Source: Geomonas agri (GTDB taxonomy: Bacteria > Desulfobacterota > Desulfuromonadia > Geobacterales > Geobacteraceae). From it: a DNA stretch of 64,000 nt. The notes below the pieces were generated by a model, which was not told where the DNA came from, ran no database searches, and was given only the letters and a program-made list of their open reading frames with translations. Below are positions 35,070-43,864 of this stretch, one piece after another (the stretch's first letter is position 1; each line of letters begins with the position of its first letter). The stretch spans positions 2,541,713 through 2,605,712 of the forward strand of contig NZ_JAINZO010000001.1 of assembly GCF_020179605.1 (NCBI RefSeq), given 5' to 3'. A program made the position numbers and the translations under genes.

Positions 35070-37808
35070 ATGCAAGAAAAGCTTTTGAAAAGGTTTTCCG
35101 CTTTCTTGATTGCATCGACCGCGGCCACCGCTTTGTTGCTGGGCGGCTGCGAAGGGGACCGGGGTCCCAGGGGCGAGCAGGGCCCTGCCGGCACCGGCGT
35201 TTTCACCAACCTGAGCTCCTCGACTGCCGATCAGCAGGCCAACATCACCTTCGACCAGCAAAACAGCACCGTCAACAGCGTCACCATCCAGAGTCCGCCG
35301 GTGGTGACCTTCACGTTGAAGACCGCCAGCGGGCAGCCGGTGGAGGGGATCGGCAGGAGGAACGCATCGGGGCAGCTGACCAACCTGGCCTTTACCATCG
35401 CCAAGCTGATCCCGGCCAGTAACGGCACCCCGTCGCACTGGGTCAGCTACATCGTGACCACCTTCCCCACCGACGGTTCGGCCCCCACCGCCACCAGGCC
35501 GACCAGGGACCGCGAGGGGACGCTGGTGTACCTGGGCAACGGCCAGTACCGCTACACCTTCGCCCGCGACATCAAGCTGATCCAGAGCCAGGTCAACGCC
35601 ATGACATTCACCGGCAACAACCGCAGAAACGACCTGGGCGACCTCACCTACGACCCGAGCCTTACCCACCGCCTGGTGATCGAGTACGGCGGCAACATCG
35701 CCAACACCTCGCCGCAGCTGATCTACAAGAACGCCATCAACATCGTCTACGACTTCGTCCCGGCCACCGGCGCCAAGGTGACCTCGTCCACCACGGGCGC
35801 AGCCGAGCGTAACATCGTGCTCACCAAGTACTGCAACGAGTGCCACGGCAACCCGGGCGACCCCAACGACCTCAACCAGCAGGGGTGGGGCCTGGGCATC
35901 ACCACGCCGCACGCCGGGCGTGTCGACACCCGTTACTGCGTAGTCTGCCACACCAGCCAGCGCGCCTACGGCAGGGCCATCTCCAATCCGACCAACGGTG
36001 TCTTCACCGGCACGACCTACGTGACTGCCGACCCCGGTGTCACCGACCCGTCCACCGGCGAGGTCCAGGTACTGGGCGAGTTCGTCACCCTGATCCACAA
36101 GCTGCACATGGGGAGCAACCTGACTCAGACCGGCTACAACTACGCCGGCATCAACTTTAACGAGATCGCCTTCCCCGAAAGTGCCGCCCTGTGCCGCAAG
36201 TGCCATCGCGCCGACACAGCGCAACAGCAGGCGGTCACCCCGCAGGGCGACAACTGGCGCACCATGCCCAACCGCAAGGCGTGCGGCAGCTGCCACGACA
36301 ACATCGACTTCGCCACCGGAGCCAACACCACCGGCCCGACCCACCCGGTCTACACCAACGACGCGAGCTGCAACGCGTGCCACACACCGACGGCGATCAC
36401 CGAATCGCACGCCCAGGCCCTGGTGAGTCCGCTCAACCCCGCAGCTCCCGCCGGCCTGACCAACTTCCAGTATGAACTCGCCAGCGCCACCGTGGACGGT
36501 AGCAACAACCTGGCCATCAGGTTCCGCATCCTCGGTAACGGCACCCCGGTCACCCTGGCGACCCCGGCCGCCGGGCTTACCACGGCCCTCCCCGGTTTCA
36601 CCGGCAGCCCGAGCTTTATACTCGCATACGCGAAGCCGCAGCTCGACTCCGGCGGTGCCGTACCTGCCGACTACAACAACCTGGGCAAGGTGGCGGCGCA
36701 GCCTGACGTCGTCTCCATCACGACCCTGCTCAACACCAACAACGCGGCGACCGGCAACATCACCGGTCCCGACGGCAGCGGCTTCTACACCGCCACCATC
36801 AACTCCGCGTTCGCCTTCCCGGCGGGTGCACAGATGCGTGCGGTCGCGATGCAGAGCTACTTCTCCCAGACCGGCTTCGATGCGTCGATCGCCGGCCGCC
36901 ACACCCCCGCCGTCATCGTCCCGGTCACCGGGGACGCGGTACGCCGCACCGTGGTCGATCCCGACAAGTGTCGCAACTGCCACGAGTTCTTCGAGGCCCA
37001 CGGCGGCCAGCGCGTCTACCAGACCCAGGTCTGCGTGACCTGCCACAACCCGAACCTGACCACCTCGGGGCGCACCATCACGGATGCCAGGATGGCCGGC
37101 TTCGCCTTCACCCCGATCCAGCTCGGCATCCTGACTACCTGGGACCCGAACTTCGCTACCAACAGGGCCACCCCGGGGTACGCGCTCACCTTTCCCGAGT
37201 TCTCCAACAACTTCAAGGACCTGATCCACGGCATCCACGCAGGCGGGACCCGCACCAACCCGATCCGCGACGTACGTAACGGCCCGGGCACCGGCATCAC
37301 CCTGATCGCCGGCGAAGAGGTCACCTTCCCCAACATGCTGGGCAACTGCGACGCCTGCCACGTCACCCAGCAGAGCTACACCCCGGACGTGATCGAGGCC
37401 CTGCGCCCGAGAGCGCTGCCGTCGACCCAGGTCGTCGCCGACGGAGCCACCCCGACCACCGCCACCATCACCGCGGCGCGCGCCACCGTCCCCAACCCGA
37501 CGGACCTGGTGGTGGCGCCGGTAACCGCTGCCTGCGTCTCCTGTCACGACACCCCACTGGCCAAGGCCCACATGAACGCCAACGGCGCGCAGCTTGGGGC
37601 AGCCCTGGCCGGACCTTCCTACACCAACATGGGTGTCGCCCGCTCGACCATGCCGTCGGCCACCGAACAGTGCACCTTATGCCACGGCCAGGGCAGGGTC
37701 GCCGACGTGATCCCCATGCACGGGCAGAACCGCCCGGCACTGGTGCCGACCAGCCTCACTACGGGCAGTTCCGCCGCACGTATGATGAAGCTGCTGCTGA
37801 ACTGGTGA
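35070..37808 (+). CDS. OmcA/MtrC-type decaheme c-type cytochrome, surface lipoprotein
   Basis: A 912-residue lipoprotein (lipobox LLGGC, about 27) followed at once by a short collagen-like stretch GDRGPRGEQGPAGTG. It has ten CXXCH sites: CNECH, CVVCH, CRKCH, CGSCH, CNACH in a first cluster, then CRNCH, CVTCH, CDACH, CVSCH, CTLCH in a second, separated by a beta-rich domain. This is the two-pentaheme layout of Shewanella MtrC/OmcA, the outer-surface terminal reductases. ATG 35070 follows AAGGAGG. It heads an operon with a porin and two further cytochromes. Transfer of electrons to extracellular acceptors is inferred from the family and context. Confidence 0.93.
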   Translation: MQEKLLKRFSAFLIASTAATALLLGGCEGDRGPRGEQGPAGTGVFTNLSSSTADQQANITFDQQNSTVNSVTIQSPPVVTFTLKTASGQPVEGIGRRNASGQLTNLAFTIAKLIPASNGTPSHWVSYIVTTFPTDGSAPTATRPTRDREGTLVYLGNGQYRYTFARDIKLIQSQVNAMTFTGNNRRNDLGDLTYDPSLTHRLVIEYGGNIANTSPQLIYKNAINIVYDFVPATGAKVTSSTTGAAERNIVLTKYCNECHGNPGDPNDLNQQGWGLGITTPHAGRVDTRYCVVCHTSQRAYGRAISNPTNGVFTGTTYVTADPGVTDPSTGEVQVLGEFVTLIHKLHMGSNLTQTGYNYAGINFNEIAFPESAALCRKCHRADTAQQQAVTPQGDNWRTMPNRKACGSCHDNIDFATGANTTGPTHPVYTNDASCNACHTPTAITESHAQALVSPLNPAAPAGLTNFQYELASATVDGSNNLAIRFRILGNGTPVTLATPAAGLTTALPGFTGSPSFILAYAKPQLDSGGAVPADYNNLGKVAAQPDVVSITTLLNTNNAATGNITGPDGSGFYTATINSAFAFPAGAQMRAVAMQSYFSQTGFDASIAGRHTPAVIVPVTGDAVRRTVVDPDKCRNCHEFFEAHGGQRVYQTQVCVTCHNPNLTTSGRTITDARMAGFAFTPIQLGILTTWDPNFATNRATPGYALTFPEFSNNFKDLIHGIHAGGTRTNPIRDVRNGPGTGITLIAGEEVTFPNMLGNCDACHVTQQSYTPDVIEALRPRALPSTQVVADGATPTTATITAARATVPNPTDLVVAPVTAACVSCHDTPLAKAHMNANGAQLGAALAGPSYTNMGVARSTMPSATEQCTLCHGQGRVADVIPMHGQNRPALVPTSLTTGSSAARMMKLLLNW

Positions 37809-37826
37809 TGTTTTTGTTCTGACCCG

Positions 37827-37848
37827 CCGGGGGCGTTCGCGCCCCCGG
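37827..37848 (+). terminator. UUCG-capped hairpin between cytochrome and porin genes
   Basis: CCGGGGGCG-TTCG-CGCCCCCGG, a 9-bp stem with a stable UUCG loop, followed by TTTCATTTG. It lies 18 bp after the decaheme gene and 62 bp before the porin gene; partial termination there would make more surface cytochrome than porin. Confidence 0.65.
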
Positions 37849-37910
37849 TTTCATTTGCAACTGCATTTCCCCACCGGTAACCAGATCGAACCAAGAAAGG
37901 AGGAAATGTT

Positions 37911-39212
37911 TTGAAAATTAAAGAGAAAATAACGACACCGGCGCCCCCCGGCGCTCTCAAGGCGGTGGGGAGCATCCTGTTGGCATGCGCGCTGGTCATC
38001 TGCGGCCAGCAGGCCGCCGACGCCACCGCGATAAACGGCAATTCCGAGACCATCCTGCGCATGAGGGAAGGGGTGTTCGACGATCACCTTTTCCCGCTCT
38101 ACGAATACCTGAACCTCTCCGCCAGCGACAGCGCCGGCCCCGGTGCCATCTCGCTTGAGATCGGCGGCTGGGGGCGCGTCGACCTCGGGGACCGCAGCTT
38201 CGAGCGTCGCACCGAGGGTGACATCCAGTACGGCTTCTTGAGCTATCGCGCCAACCGCGGCAACTTCACCGCCAACGCGGGGCGGCAGTGGGTGGTCGAG
38301 GGGGTGGCGACCGAGCGCATCGACGGGCTCTACCTGAGGACCGACCTGCTCGCGGGCTTCACTGCGGCAGCCTTCGTCGGCAACCCCGCGGTGACCGAGC
38401 CGGATATCGAGGGGGGCGACCTCATCTACGGCGGCCGGCTGGCCCACTCCATGTCCAAATACTACTCGGTGGGATTGAGCGCCCTGAGAACGCAGGTGAG
38501 CGGCGAAGGGATACGCGAGGAGGAGGGGGTGGACCTGTGGCTGCACCCGGTGGCCATGGTGGACATCACCGGTCGCTCCACCTACAACTCGCTCACCAGG
38601 GGATGGATGGAGCATGCCTACACGGCCAGCGTCACCCCCACCGATGCGCTCAGGCTCTCCGCGTCGCTGCAGAACGTCCATTACCAGGACTACTTCTACC
38701 AGGTCACCACCAACACGCTGAGCCTCACCAACGGTATCATCCTCCCCGGCGAGGAGATGTGGAACGTGGGGGGGAGCGTCGGCTTCAACGCCACCAAGAA
38801 CATCGGCCTCTCCGCCGAATATAACCGCTACGAGTACGACCTGGCCGGCGATGCGGACTACTACGGCGTCACCGGCAACTTCAGCACCGGCACCGGGCTT
38901 GCCGCCGGGTTGTCCTTCCACCGCATGGACGGCTCGACCGCCCGGCTGCGCTACAACCAGTACCGCGCCTGGGCTACGCAGAAGTTCGGCCCCGCCGACT
39001 TGACCCTCGACTTCTTCGACGTCGATTTCGACAGCAGCATCAGCGGGCGGGAGAACACCTTTTCCCTGGCGGCTGCCGCCGGGTATGATTTCAGCCCAAA
39101 CCTCAGGGTAGCAGCCGACGTCGACTACATCCGCAGCGCGGACTTCGATAACGAGCTGCGCGGCCTGATCAGGCTCAGCTACGCCTTCGGTATTGGAAAG
39201 GAGGGGAAATAG
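37911..39212 (+). CDS. Outer-membrane porin of a porin-cytochrome conduit
   Basis: A 433-residue protein with a signal peptide (to about residue 37, AADATA) and a beta-barrel-like remainder of alternating polar and hydrophobic strands rich in Tyr, Gly and Asn, ending in LIRLSYAFGIGKEGK. No heme motif. In place and size it matches the barrel (MtrB, ExtB, OmbB) that holds cytochromes across the outer membrane. The start is TTG 37911, seven bases after AAAGGAGG; a nearer ATG at 37906 in another frame reads only ATG-TTT-TGA. Its stop overlaps the next gene's GTG by one base. Confidence 0.82.
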   Translation: MKIKEKITTPAPPGALKAVGSILLACALVICGQQAADATAINGNSETILRMREGVFDDHLFPLYEYLNLSASDSAGPGAISLEIGGWGRVDLGDRSFERRTEGDIQYGFLSYRANRGNFTANAGRQWVVEGVATERIDGLYLRTDLLAGFTAAAFVGNPAVTEPDIEGGDLIYGGRLAHSMSKYYSVGLSALRTQVSGEGIREEEGVDLWLHPVAMVDITGRSTYNSLTRGWMEHAYTASVTPTDALRLSASLQNVHYQDYFYQVTTNTLSLTNGIILPGEEMWNVGGSVGFNATKNIGLSAEYNRYEYDLAGDADYYGVTGNFSTGTGLAAGLSFHRMDGSTARLRYNQYRAWATQKFGPADLTLDFFDVDFDSSISGRENTFSLAAAAGYDFSPNLRVAADVDYIRSADFDNELRGLIRLSYAFGIGKEGK

Positions 39213-39646
39213 TGAAAAAGACCGCTTATGTAATGGTAATGGGAATGATGCTCTCCTTCCTTTACGCCTGTGCCAATACCAACAGTATCGCCCGCGTCCA
39301 TCCCGAAGAGGTCAAGGGCCTGCCCAGGTGCGCGGAATGCCATACCGACCAGTGGACCGCGCTCAGCCACCAGGCCCAGGACTTCTACTTGAAGCACAAG
39401 ATCTACGCGGCCCAGCAGCGCGACGCCTGCAACACCTGCCACAAGGAGTCTTTCTGTGTCCGCTGCCACGCACACAAGGAAGAGATCAAGCCCAGCGACA
39501 AGTACAAGGACCGGCCCGAACTGTCGCTGCCTCACCGGGGCGACTACCTCAGCCGTCACAGGGTTGAAGGAAGGATCAACCCCGCATCCTGCCTGAAATG
39601 CCACGGGCGGCAAAACAATGAGAGGTGCAAAACATGTCACAGGTAA
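39212..39646 (+). CDS. Pentaheme c-type cytochrome lipoprotein
   Basis: A 144-residue lipoprotein (lipobox FLYAC, Cys 20) with five heme sites: CAECH, CNTCH, CVRCH, CLKCH and CKTCH. It begins at GTG 39212, sharing one base with the porin stop and preceded by AAGGAGGGG. Size and heme number match ExtC-like proteins of the Geobacter ExtABCD conduit (from memory). Likely periplasmic-side partner of the porin. Confidence 0.88.
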   Translation: MKKTAYVMVMGMMLSFLYACANTNSIARVHPEEVKGLPRCAECHTDQWTALSHQAQDFYLKHKIYAAQQRDACNTCHKESFCVRCHAHKEEIKPSDKYKDRPELSLPHRGDYLSRHRVEGRINPASCLKCHGRQNNERCKTCHR

Positions 39647-40482
39647 CCAGACCAACTCAAGCTCTTGCCATGCTTTGGTGCCTTTTGGTCCTGTCGCTTG
39701 TCGGCTGCGGGGATAACAACAACCACGCCAACTTCGATCCCGACAAGGGTGCCCATCCCAGCGACTGGCTGCCGGCACGACACGCGGTAGCGGCCATCGG
39801 ACACCTCGAGGACTGCGCACCATGCCACGGCACAGATTTCAGCGGCGGTATCTCCAAGGTTGCCTGCACCCAATGCCATCTGGGCAACCAGGTCGACGTC
39901 CATCCGCTGGCATGGGACGGACGGGACTATGCGCTGCACGGCCAGTGGATCAGGCAGCGGGTGGCCGCCACGGGTATCGACCCCGGCGTCCTCATCACGG
40001 GAGCATTGGCGACCACCTTCCCGGACCAGGCCCGCGCCGCCACCCAAAGCTGCGCCACCAGTGTCTGCCACGGCACCGACTACCGCGGCGTGCCCAGCTC
40101 GGGGCCTTCCTGCTTCGACGACCAACCCGGCGGCGTCGATTCGAGCTGCCACGCCGGCAACGCCTTTTCCGTCCACCCCCTGAGCTGGTTCCCGGCGCGC
40201 TTCACGGTGCAGGCGGGGATTGCCATGCCGACCATCCTCCCGGCCCACGCCCCCTACGTCCAGACCTACGGCGCGGCCGAGTGCATCATCCCGGTCTGCC
40301 ACGGCAACGGGTCGCCGCCGACCATCAACGTCGGCGTCGGCAGCACCAGGATCACCGGCACCACCCCGACGACGCCCAACTACCAGAACTTCGGCTACCC
40401 CGGCTTCGTCGGCTTCACTTCCGGGCGCACCCAGGTGACGGTGACCAACACCGGGCGTCTCTGCGCCGCCTGCCACATCTGA
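39634..40482 (+). CDS. Multiheme lipoprotein with unusual CX4CH and CX11CH heme motifs
   Basis: A 282-residue lipoprotein (lipobox LVGC, Cys 25). It has three ordinary heme sites (CAPCH, CTQCH and a C-terminal CAACH) and three candidate non-standard ones: CATSVCH (CX4CH), CIIPVCH (CX4CH) and a CX11CH running from CFDDQ to DSSCH. Full occupancy would give six hemes. The start at 39634 follows GAGAGGTG and overlaps the preceding gene by 13 bases, so the two are coupled. Position matches ExtD in Geobacter conduits. Whether the wide motifs bind heme cannot be told from sequence. Confidence 0.85.
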   Translation: MSQVTRPTQALAMLWCLLVLSLVGCGDNNNHANFDPDKGAHPSDWLPARHAVAAIGHLEDCAPCHGTDFSGGISKVACTQCHLGNQVDVHPLAWDGRDYALHGQWIRQRVAATGIDPGVLITGALATTFPDQARAATQSCATSVCHGTDYRGVPSSGPSCFDDQPGGVDSSCHAGNAFSVHPLSWFPARFTVQAGIAMPTILPAHAPYVQTYGAAECIIPVCHGNGSPPTINVGVGSTRITGTTPTTPNYQNFGYPGFVGFTSGRTQVTVTNTGRLCAACHI

Positions 40483-40504
40483 CACCGGCCGAACCGGAAA
40501 CGAG

Positions 40505-40543
40505 AAAGGGGGCTCCTGTCCAAAGACAGGAGCCCCCTTTTTT
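40505..40543. terminator. Bidirectional terminator between the conduit operon and glpD
   Basis: GGGGGCTCCTGTC / GACAGGAGCCCCC with a CAAA loop, flanked by AAA on the left and TTTTTTT on the right. It serves the cytochrome operon and may also stop glpD. Confidence 0.9.
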
Positions 40544-40563
40544 ACGTCGTCCCAGCCCCGGGG

Positions 40564-42177
40564 TCACACCTCGCGCAAGGCGTAGGCGACCTCCTCGAGC
40601 TCTCGCGTCTGCCGCTCGGGATTCCATCCCAGTTCCGCCGCCATCAGCGCGACCACCTCGGGAGCCGCCGCGCGGGCAGCTTTGCGGTCGAGCAGGGCCA
40701 AGGTGACGCGCCGCTCCAGGAAGTCGAGCGCACGCTGCGCCATCTCGTTGTGCGTGGCGTAGAGTACCTCCCCCCTGAGGTAGGGGTGCCCCTGGATCAG
40801 CCTGCCCCCCAGTGCTCCGTGGCAGTACAGGGCCACGTCCAGGGCGCGGTCCCCGTAGGAGCGGTGCAGGTGCAGCGTGACGTCGGGAGGGAATCCGTGC
40901 TTGCGCTCCAATTCCTTGAACATTTCCTCGCCGAAATGCTCGCCGCCCGCCAGCATGATGCGGTCGGTGTGACATGGTTGCTGCGGCGTCAGCCCCGCGT
41001 GGTTCACCGCGAAATTGACGGCGTCCAGCGCCATCTTCCGGTAGGAGGTCCACTTGCCGCCGACGATGGTGATGAGCCCGGTCGGTGAGCAGCTGACGAC
41101 GTGGTCGCGCGCCAGTTCCGCCGTGTCGGCGGTGAACGGGTCGTGCACCAGCGGCCTCAGCCCTGCCCACGATGCGGTGATGTCGGTGGGCTTGGCGCCC
41201 AGGTTGAAGTAGCGCCGCAGGTGGCGCAGCAGGTAGTCAACGTCCTTCTCCTGCGCCATCGGCACCTCGCTCGCCTCGGCCGGTTCCTCGGTGGTACCAA
41301 CCAGGCAGTTTCCTTCCCAGGGGAGCACGAAGAGCACGCGGCCGTCGTCGGTCTTGGGGATCATGATCCCGGCCCCGGCGGGAGCAAAGCGTCCGGGGAG
41401 GATGATGTGGATGCCGCGGCTTACCCTGAGCAGGGAGGCGGCGGTGGGGTCGTCGAGGCGGCGCACGATGTCGGCGGAAGAACCGCAGGCGTTGACCACG
41501 CAACGGGCGCGGATCTGCCACGACGCCCCGACCAGCGGGTCCCGCACCACGGCCCCGGCCACCCGCCCCTTATCCCGCATGAGCGCCACGACTTCGACAT
41601 AGTTGGCGATCACCGCCCCTTCCCTGGTGGCGGTCTGCGCCAGGGCCACGTTCATGCGCACGTCATTGAACTGGCCGTCGTAGTACTGCACTCCCCCCTT
41701 CAACCCCTCCTCCCGGATCATGGGGAAGCGGCGCAGCACTTCGCGGCGACCGACGAAGCTGCTGTGCCCCAGGCCCGCTTCACCCGCCAGCAGGTCGTAC
41801 AGCTTGAGCCCCGTCCAGACGTAGGGCACTTGGGCCAGGCCGTAGAGTGGGGTGACCAGGGTGAGCCGGTGGCAAAGGTGCGGGGCGATCTTCAGGAGGA
41901 TGTTGCGCTCGTGCAGCCCGTCGCGAACGAGGTTGAACTGTACCCGGTCCCGGTGCAGCACCGCCGACTCCAGGTAGCGCACGCCGCCGTGGATCAGCTT
42001 GGTGCTCTTGCTGCTGGTGCCGCAGCCGAAGTCGCCCCGCTCCACCAGCGCCACCGACAGGCCGCGGCTGGCGGCGTCGACCGCGATGCCGCACCCGGTC
42101 GCCCCCCCCCCGATAACCAGCATGTCGAAGGTGCGCCCGCTTTTCAGTATGTCCAGGTTCGCGTTCCGGTCCGTCAC
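40564..42177 (-). CDS. glpD: Aerobic-type glycerol-3-phosphate dehydrogenase
   Basis: GlpD is an FAD enzyme at the inner membrane that oxidises glycerol 3-phosphate to dihydroxyacetone phosphate and passes electrons to quinone. The 537-residue product has the dinucleotide motif VIGGGATGCGIAVDAASRG (about 20-40), ERGDFGCGTSSKSTKLIHGGVRYLE (about 46-70) and the substrate-region WAGLRPLV (about 343), with the C-terminal domain present. The start is GTG 42177 after GGAGGGG. It lies on the same strand as glpK, 195 bp downstream of it, so glycerol use is encoded as a unit. Confidence 0.95.
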   Translation of the reverse strand: MTDRNANLDILKSGRTFDMLVIGGGATGCGIAVDAASRGLSVALVERGDFGCGTSSKSTKLIHGGVRYLESAVLHRDRVQFNLVRDGLHERNILLKIAPHLCHRLTLVTPLYGLAQVPYVWTGLKLYDLLAGEAGLGHSSFVGRREVLRRFPMIREEGLKGGVQYYDGQFNDVRMNVALAQTATREGAVIANYVEVVALMRDKGRVAGAVVRDPLVGASWQIRARCVVNACGSSADIVRRLDDPTAASLLRVSRGIHIILPGRFAPAGAGIMIPKTDDGRVLFVLPWEGNCLVGTTEEPAEASEVPMAQEKDVDYLLRHLRRYFNLGAKPTDITASWAGLRPLVHDPFTADTAELARDHVVSCSPTGLITIVGGKWTSYRKMALDAVNFAVNHAGLTPQQPCHTDRIMLAGGEHFGEEMFKELERKHGFPPDVTLHLHRSYGDRALDVALYCHGALGGRLIQGHPYLRGEVLYATHNEMAQRALDFLERRVTLALLDRKAARAAAPEVVALMAAELGWNPERQTRELEEVAYALREV

Positions 42178-42199
42178 TTACCCCTCCAAAAGCAAAATT

Positions 42200-42330
42200 G
42201 GGTTCTTGGCGCAAAGCCGCAAAGGCGCAAAGGTAACTCTTTTGGACTGCAACCGCCCTCCCTAAGGGTTTGACTTAAAGGGCTTGCTTTGCTGTACCGG
42301 TTTTCTCTGCGACTCTACGTCTTTGCGTTA
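42200..42330. repeat. Dispersed CGCAAAG-type repeats between glpK and glpD
   Basis: CTTGGCGCAAAGCCGCAAAGGCGCAAAG at about 42207-42234 and, in opposite orientation, CTCTACGTCTTTGCGTTAAA at about 42311-42330 belong to a common bacterial intergenic repeat type. The 195-bp gap holds nothing else recognisable. Confidence 0.5.
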
Positions 42331-42372
42331 AATACGCCTTTGTCCTTAACACCCTTGCTGCCAGGGCCTTTC

Positions 42373-43851
42373 TTACTTAGCCCAACCAAGCGAGAGTTGC
42401 ACGCATTTTTTCCAGCCGCGGCACATTTCCTCGCGGCGCTCCGGCGCGAGAGTCGGCTGGAAACGCCGGTCCAGCGCCCACTGGCTCCCGATCCGCTCCG
42501 TATCCAGCACCCCGGCCCCGATGCCGGCCAGGAAGGCGGCCCCCAGCGAGGTGCTCTCGGTACACCGGGGTCTCACTACAGCTGTCCCCAACAGGTCGGA
42601 CTGGATCTCGAGCAGGAGGTCGTTGCGCGTGGCACCGCCGTCCACCCGCAACTCCCTCAGGGCGATGCCGCTCGCCCCTTCCATGGCGCGGATGGCGTCC
42701 ACGGTCTGGAAGGCGATCGCCTCCAGGGCGGCGCGCGCCAGGTGCGCCCTGCCGCTGCCGCGGGTCAGGCCGGCGATTACCCCCCTGGCATAGGGGTCCC
42801 AGTACGGGGTGCCCAGCCCGGAAAGGGCGGGCACGAAGTAGACACCGCCGCTGTCGGCCACGCTGCGGGCCAGCGCCTCGACCTCTGCCGGGCCCGCAAT
42901 CATCCCCAGCCCTTCCTCCAGCCACTGCACGGCAGCGCCGGCAATGAAGATGGACCCCTCCAGGGCATACTGCACCGGCTCTCCCGGGAGTTGCCAGGCG
43001 ATGGTGGAGAGCACCCCCTCGCCGCCGGCTGGGCGGGAACCGCAGTTCATGACCACGAAAGCGCCGGTCCCGAAGGTGGCCTTGGCCATCCCCGGCGTGA
43101 AGCATGCCTGCCCGAACAGCGCGGCCTGCTGGTCGCCCGCCACGCCGGTGACGGGGATCTCCGCTCCGAGCACTTCGGCACTGGTAGTGCCGAAGTGGGC
43201 GGCACTGGCGAGCACCTCGGGGAGCATGGCGCGCGGCACCCTGAACAGCCGCAACAGCTCCTCGTCCCACGTGAGGGTCTGGATGTTGAAGAGCATGGTG
43301 CGGCTGGCGTTGGAAAGGTCGGTGACGTGGCTCCTGCCGCCGGTCAACCGGAAGATGAGCCAGGAATCGATGGTGCCGAAGCAGACCTCCCCCCGCTCGC
43401 AGCGGCCCCTGAGTCCCGGCATGGAGTCCAGCAGCCAGGTGAGTTTGCTGGCCGAGAAATAGGGATCGAGCAGCAGACCGGTGCGCTGCCGCACCATCGC
43501 CTCCGCCCCCTCCCGCTTCAGGCGTTCCGTGAACTCAGCGGTGCGCCGGTCCTGCCAGACGATGGCGTGATGCAGCGGTTTCCCCGTGGCGCGCTCCCAG
43601 ATCACCGTGGTCTCGCGCTGGTTGGTGATGCCGATACCAGCCACGTCACCCTTGCCCGCCGCGCCAAGCACGCGGCGCACGCAGTCGAGCTGCCCGCGCC
43701 AGATCTCCTCCGGGTCGTGTTCCACCCAGCCGGGATTGGGGTAGTGCTGGGTGAGCGACTGCGAGAAGGTGGCGACAGCGTCGCCGTCGCGGCCGTACAG
43801 GGTGGCCCTGCTGCTGGTCGTGCCCTGGTCGATGGATAGGAGCTGGCTCAC
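42373..43851 (-). CDS. glpK: Glycerol kinase
   Basis: GlpK phosphorylates glycerol to glycerol 3-phosphate with ATP, trapping it in the cell and feeding GlpD. The 492-residue product has family length. DQGTTSSRATLYGRDG at the N-terminus is the phosphate-1 loop, GITNQRETTVIWERATGKPLHHAIVWQDRRT follows, and GGATRNDLLLEIQSDLL is the C-terminal FGGY signature. The start is GTG 43851, right after AAAGGAGGACAC; the longer frame upstream overlaps the next gene and is not coding-like. No glycerol facilitator gene is present nearby. Confidence 0.96.
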   Translation of the reverse strand: MSQLLSIDQGTTSSRATLYGRDGDAVATFSQSLTQHYPNPGWVEHDPEEIWRGQLDCVRRVLGAAGKGDVAGIGITNQRETTVIWERATGKPLHHAIVWQDRRTAEFTERLKREGAEAMVRQRTGLLLDPYFSASKLTWLLDSMPGLRGRCERGEVCFGTIDSWLIFRLTGGRSHVTDLSNASRTMLFNIQTLTWDEELLRLFRVPRAMLPEVLASAAHFGTTSAEVLGAEIPVTGVAGDQQAALFGQACFTPGMAKATFGTGAFVVMNCGSRPAGGEGVLSTIAWQLPGEPVQYALEGSIFIAGAAVQWLEEGLGMIAGPAEVEALARSVADSGGVYFVPALSGLGTPYWDPYARGVIAGLTRGSGRAHLARAALEAIAFQTVDAIRAMEGASGIALRELRVDGGATRNDLLLEIQSDLLGTAVVRPRCTESTSLGAAFLAGIGAGVLDTERIGSQWALDRRFQPTLAPERREEMCRGWKKCVQLSLGWAK

Positions 43852-43864
43852 GTGTCCTCCTTTG

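Noticed and set aside
35040..37571. Long minus-strand frame opposite the decaheme cytochrome
   Set aside because: Gly/Val/Asp-rich antisense shadow caused by codon bias; heme motifs are on the plus strand.
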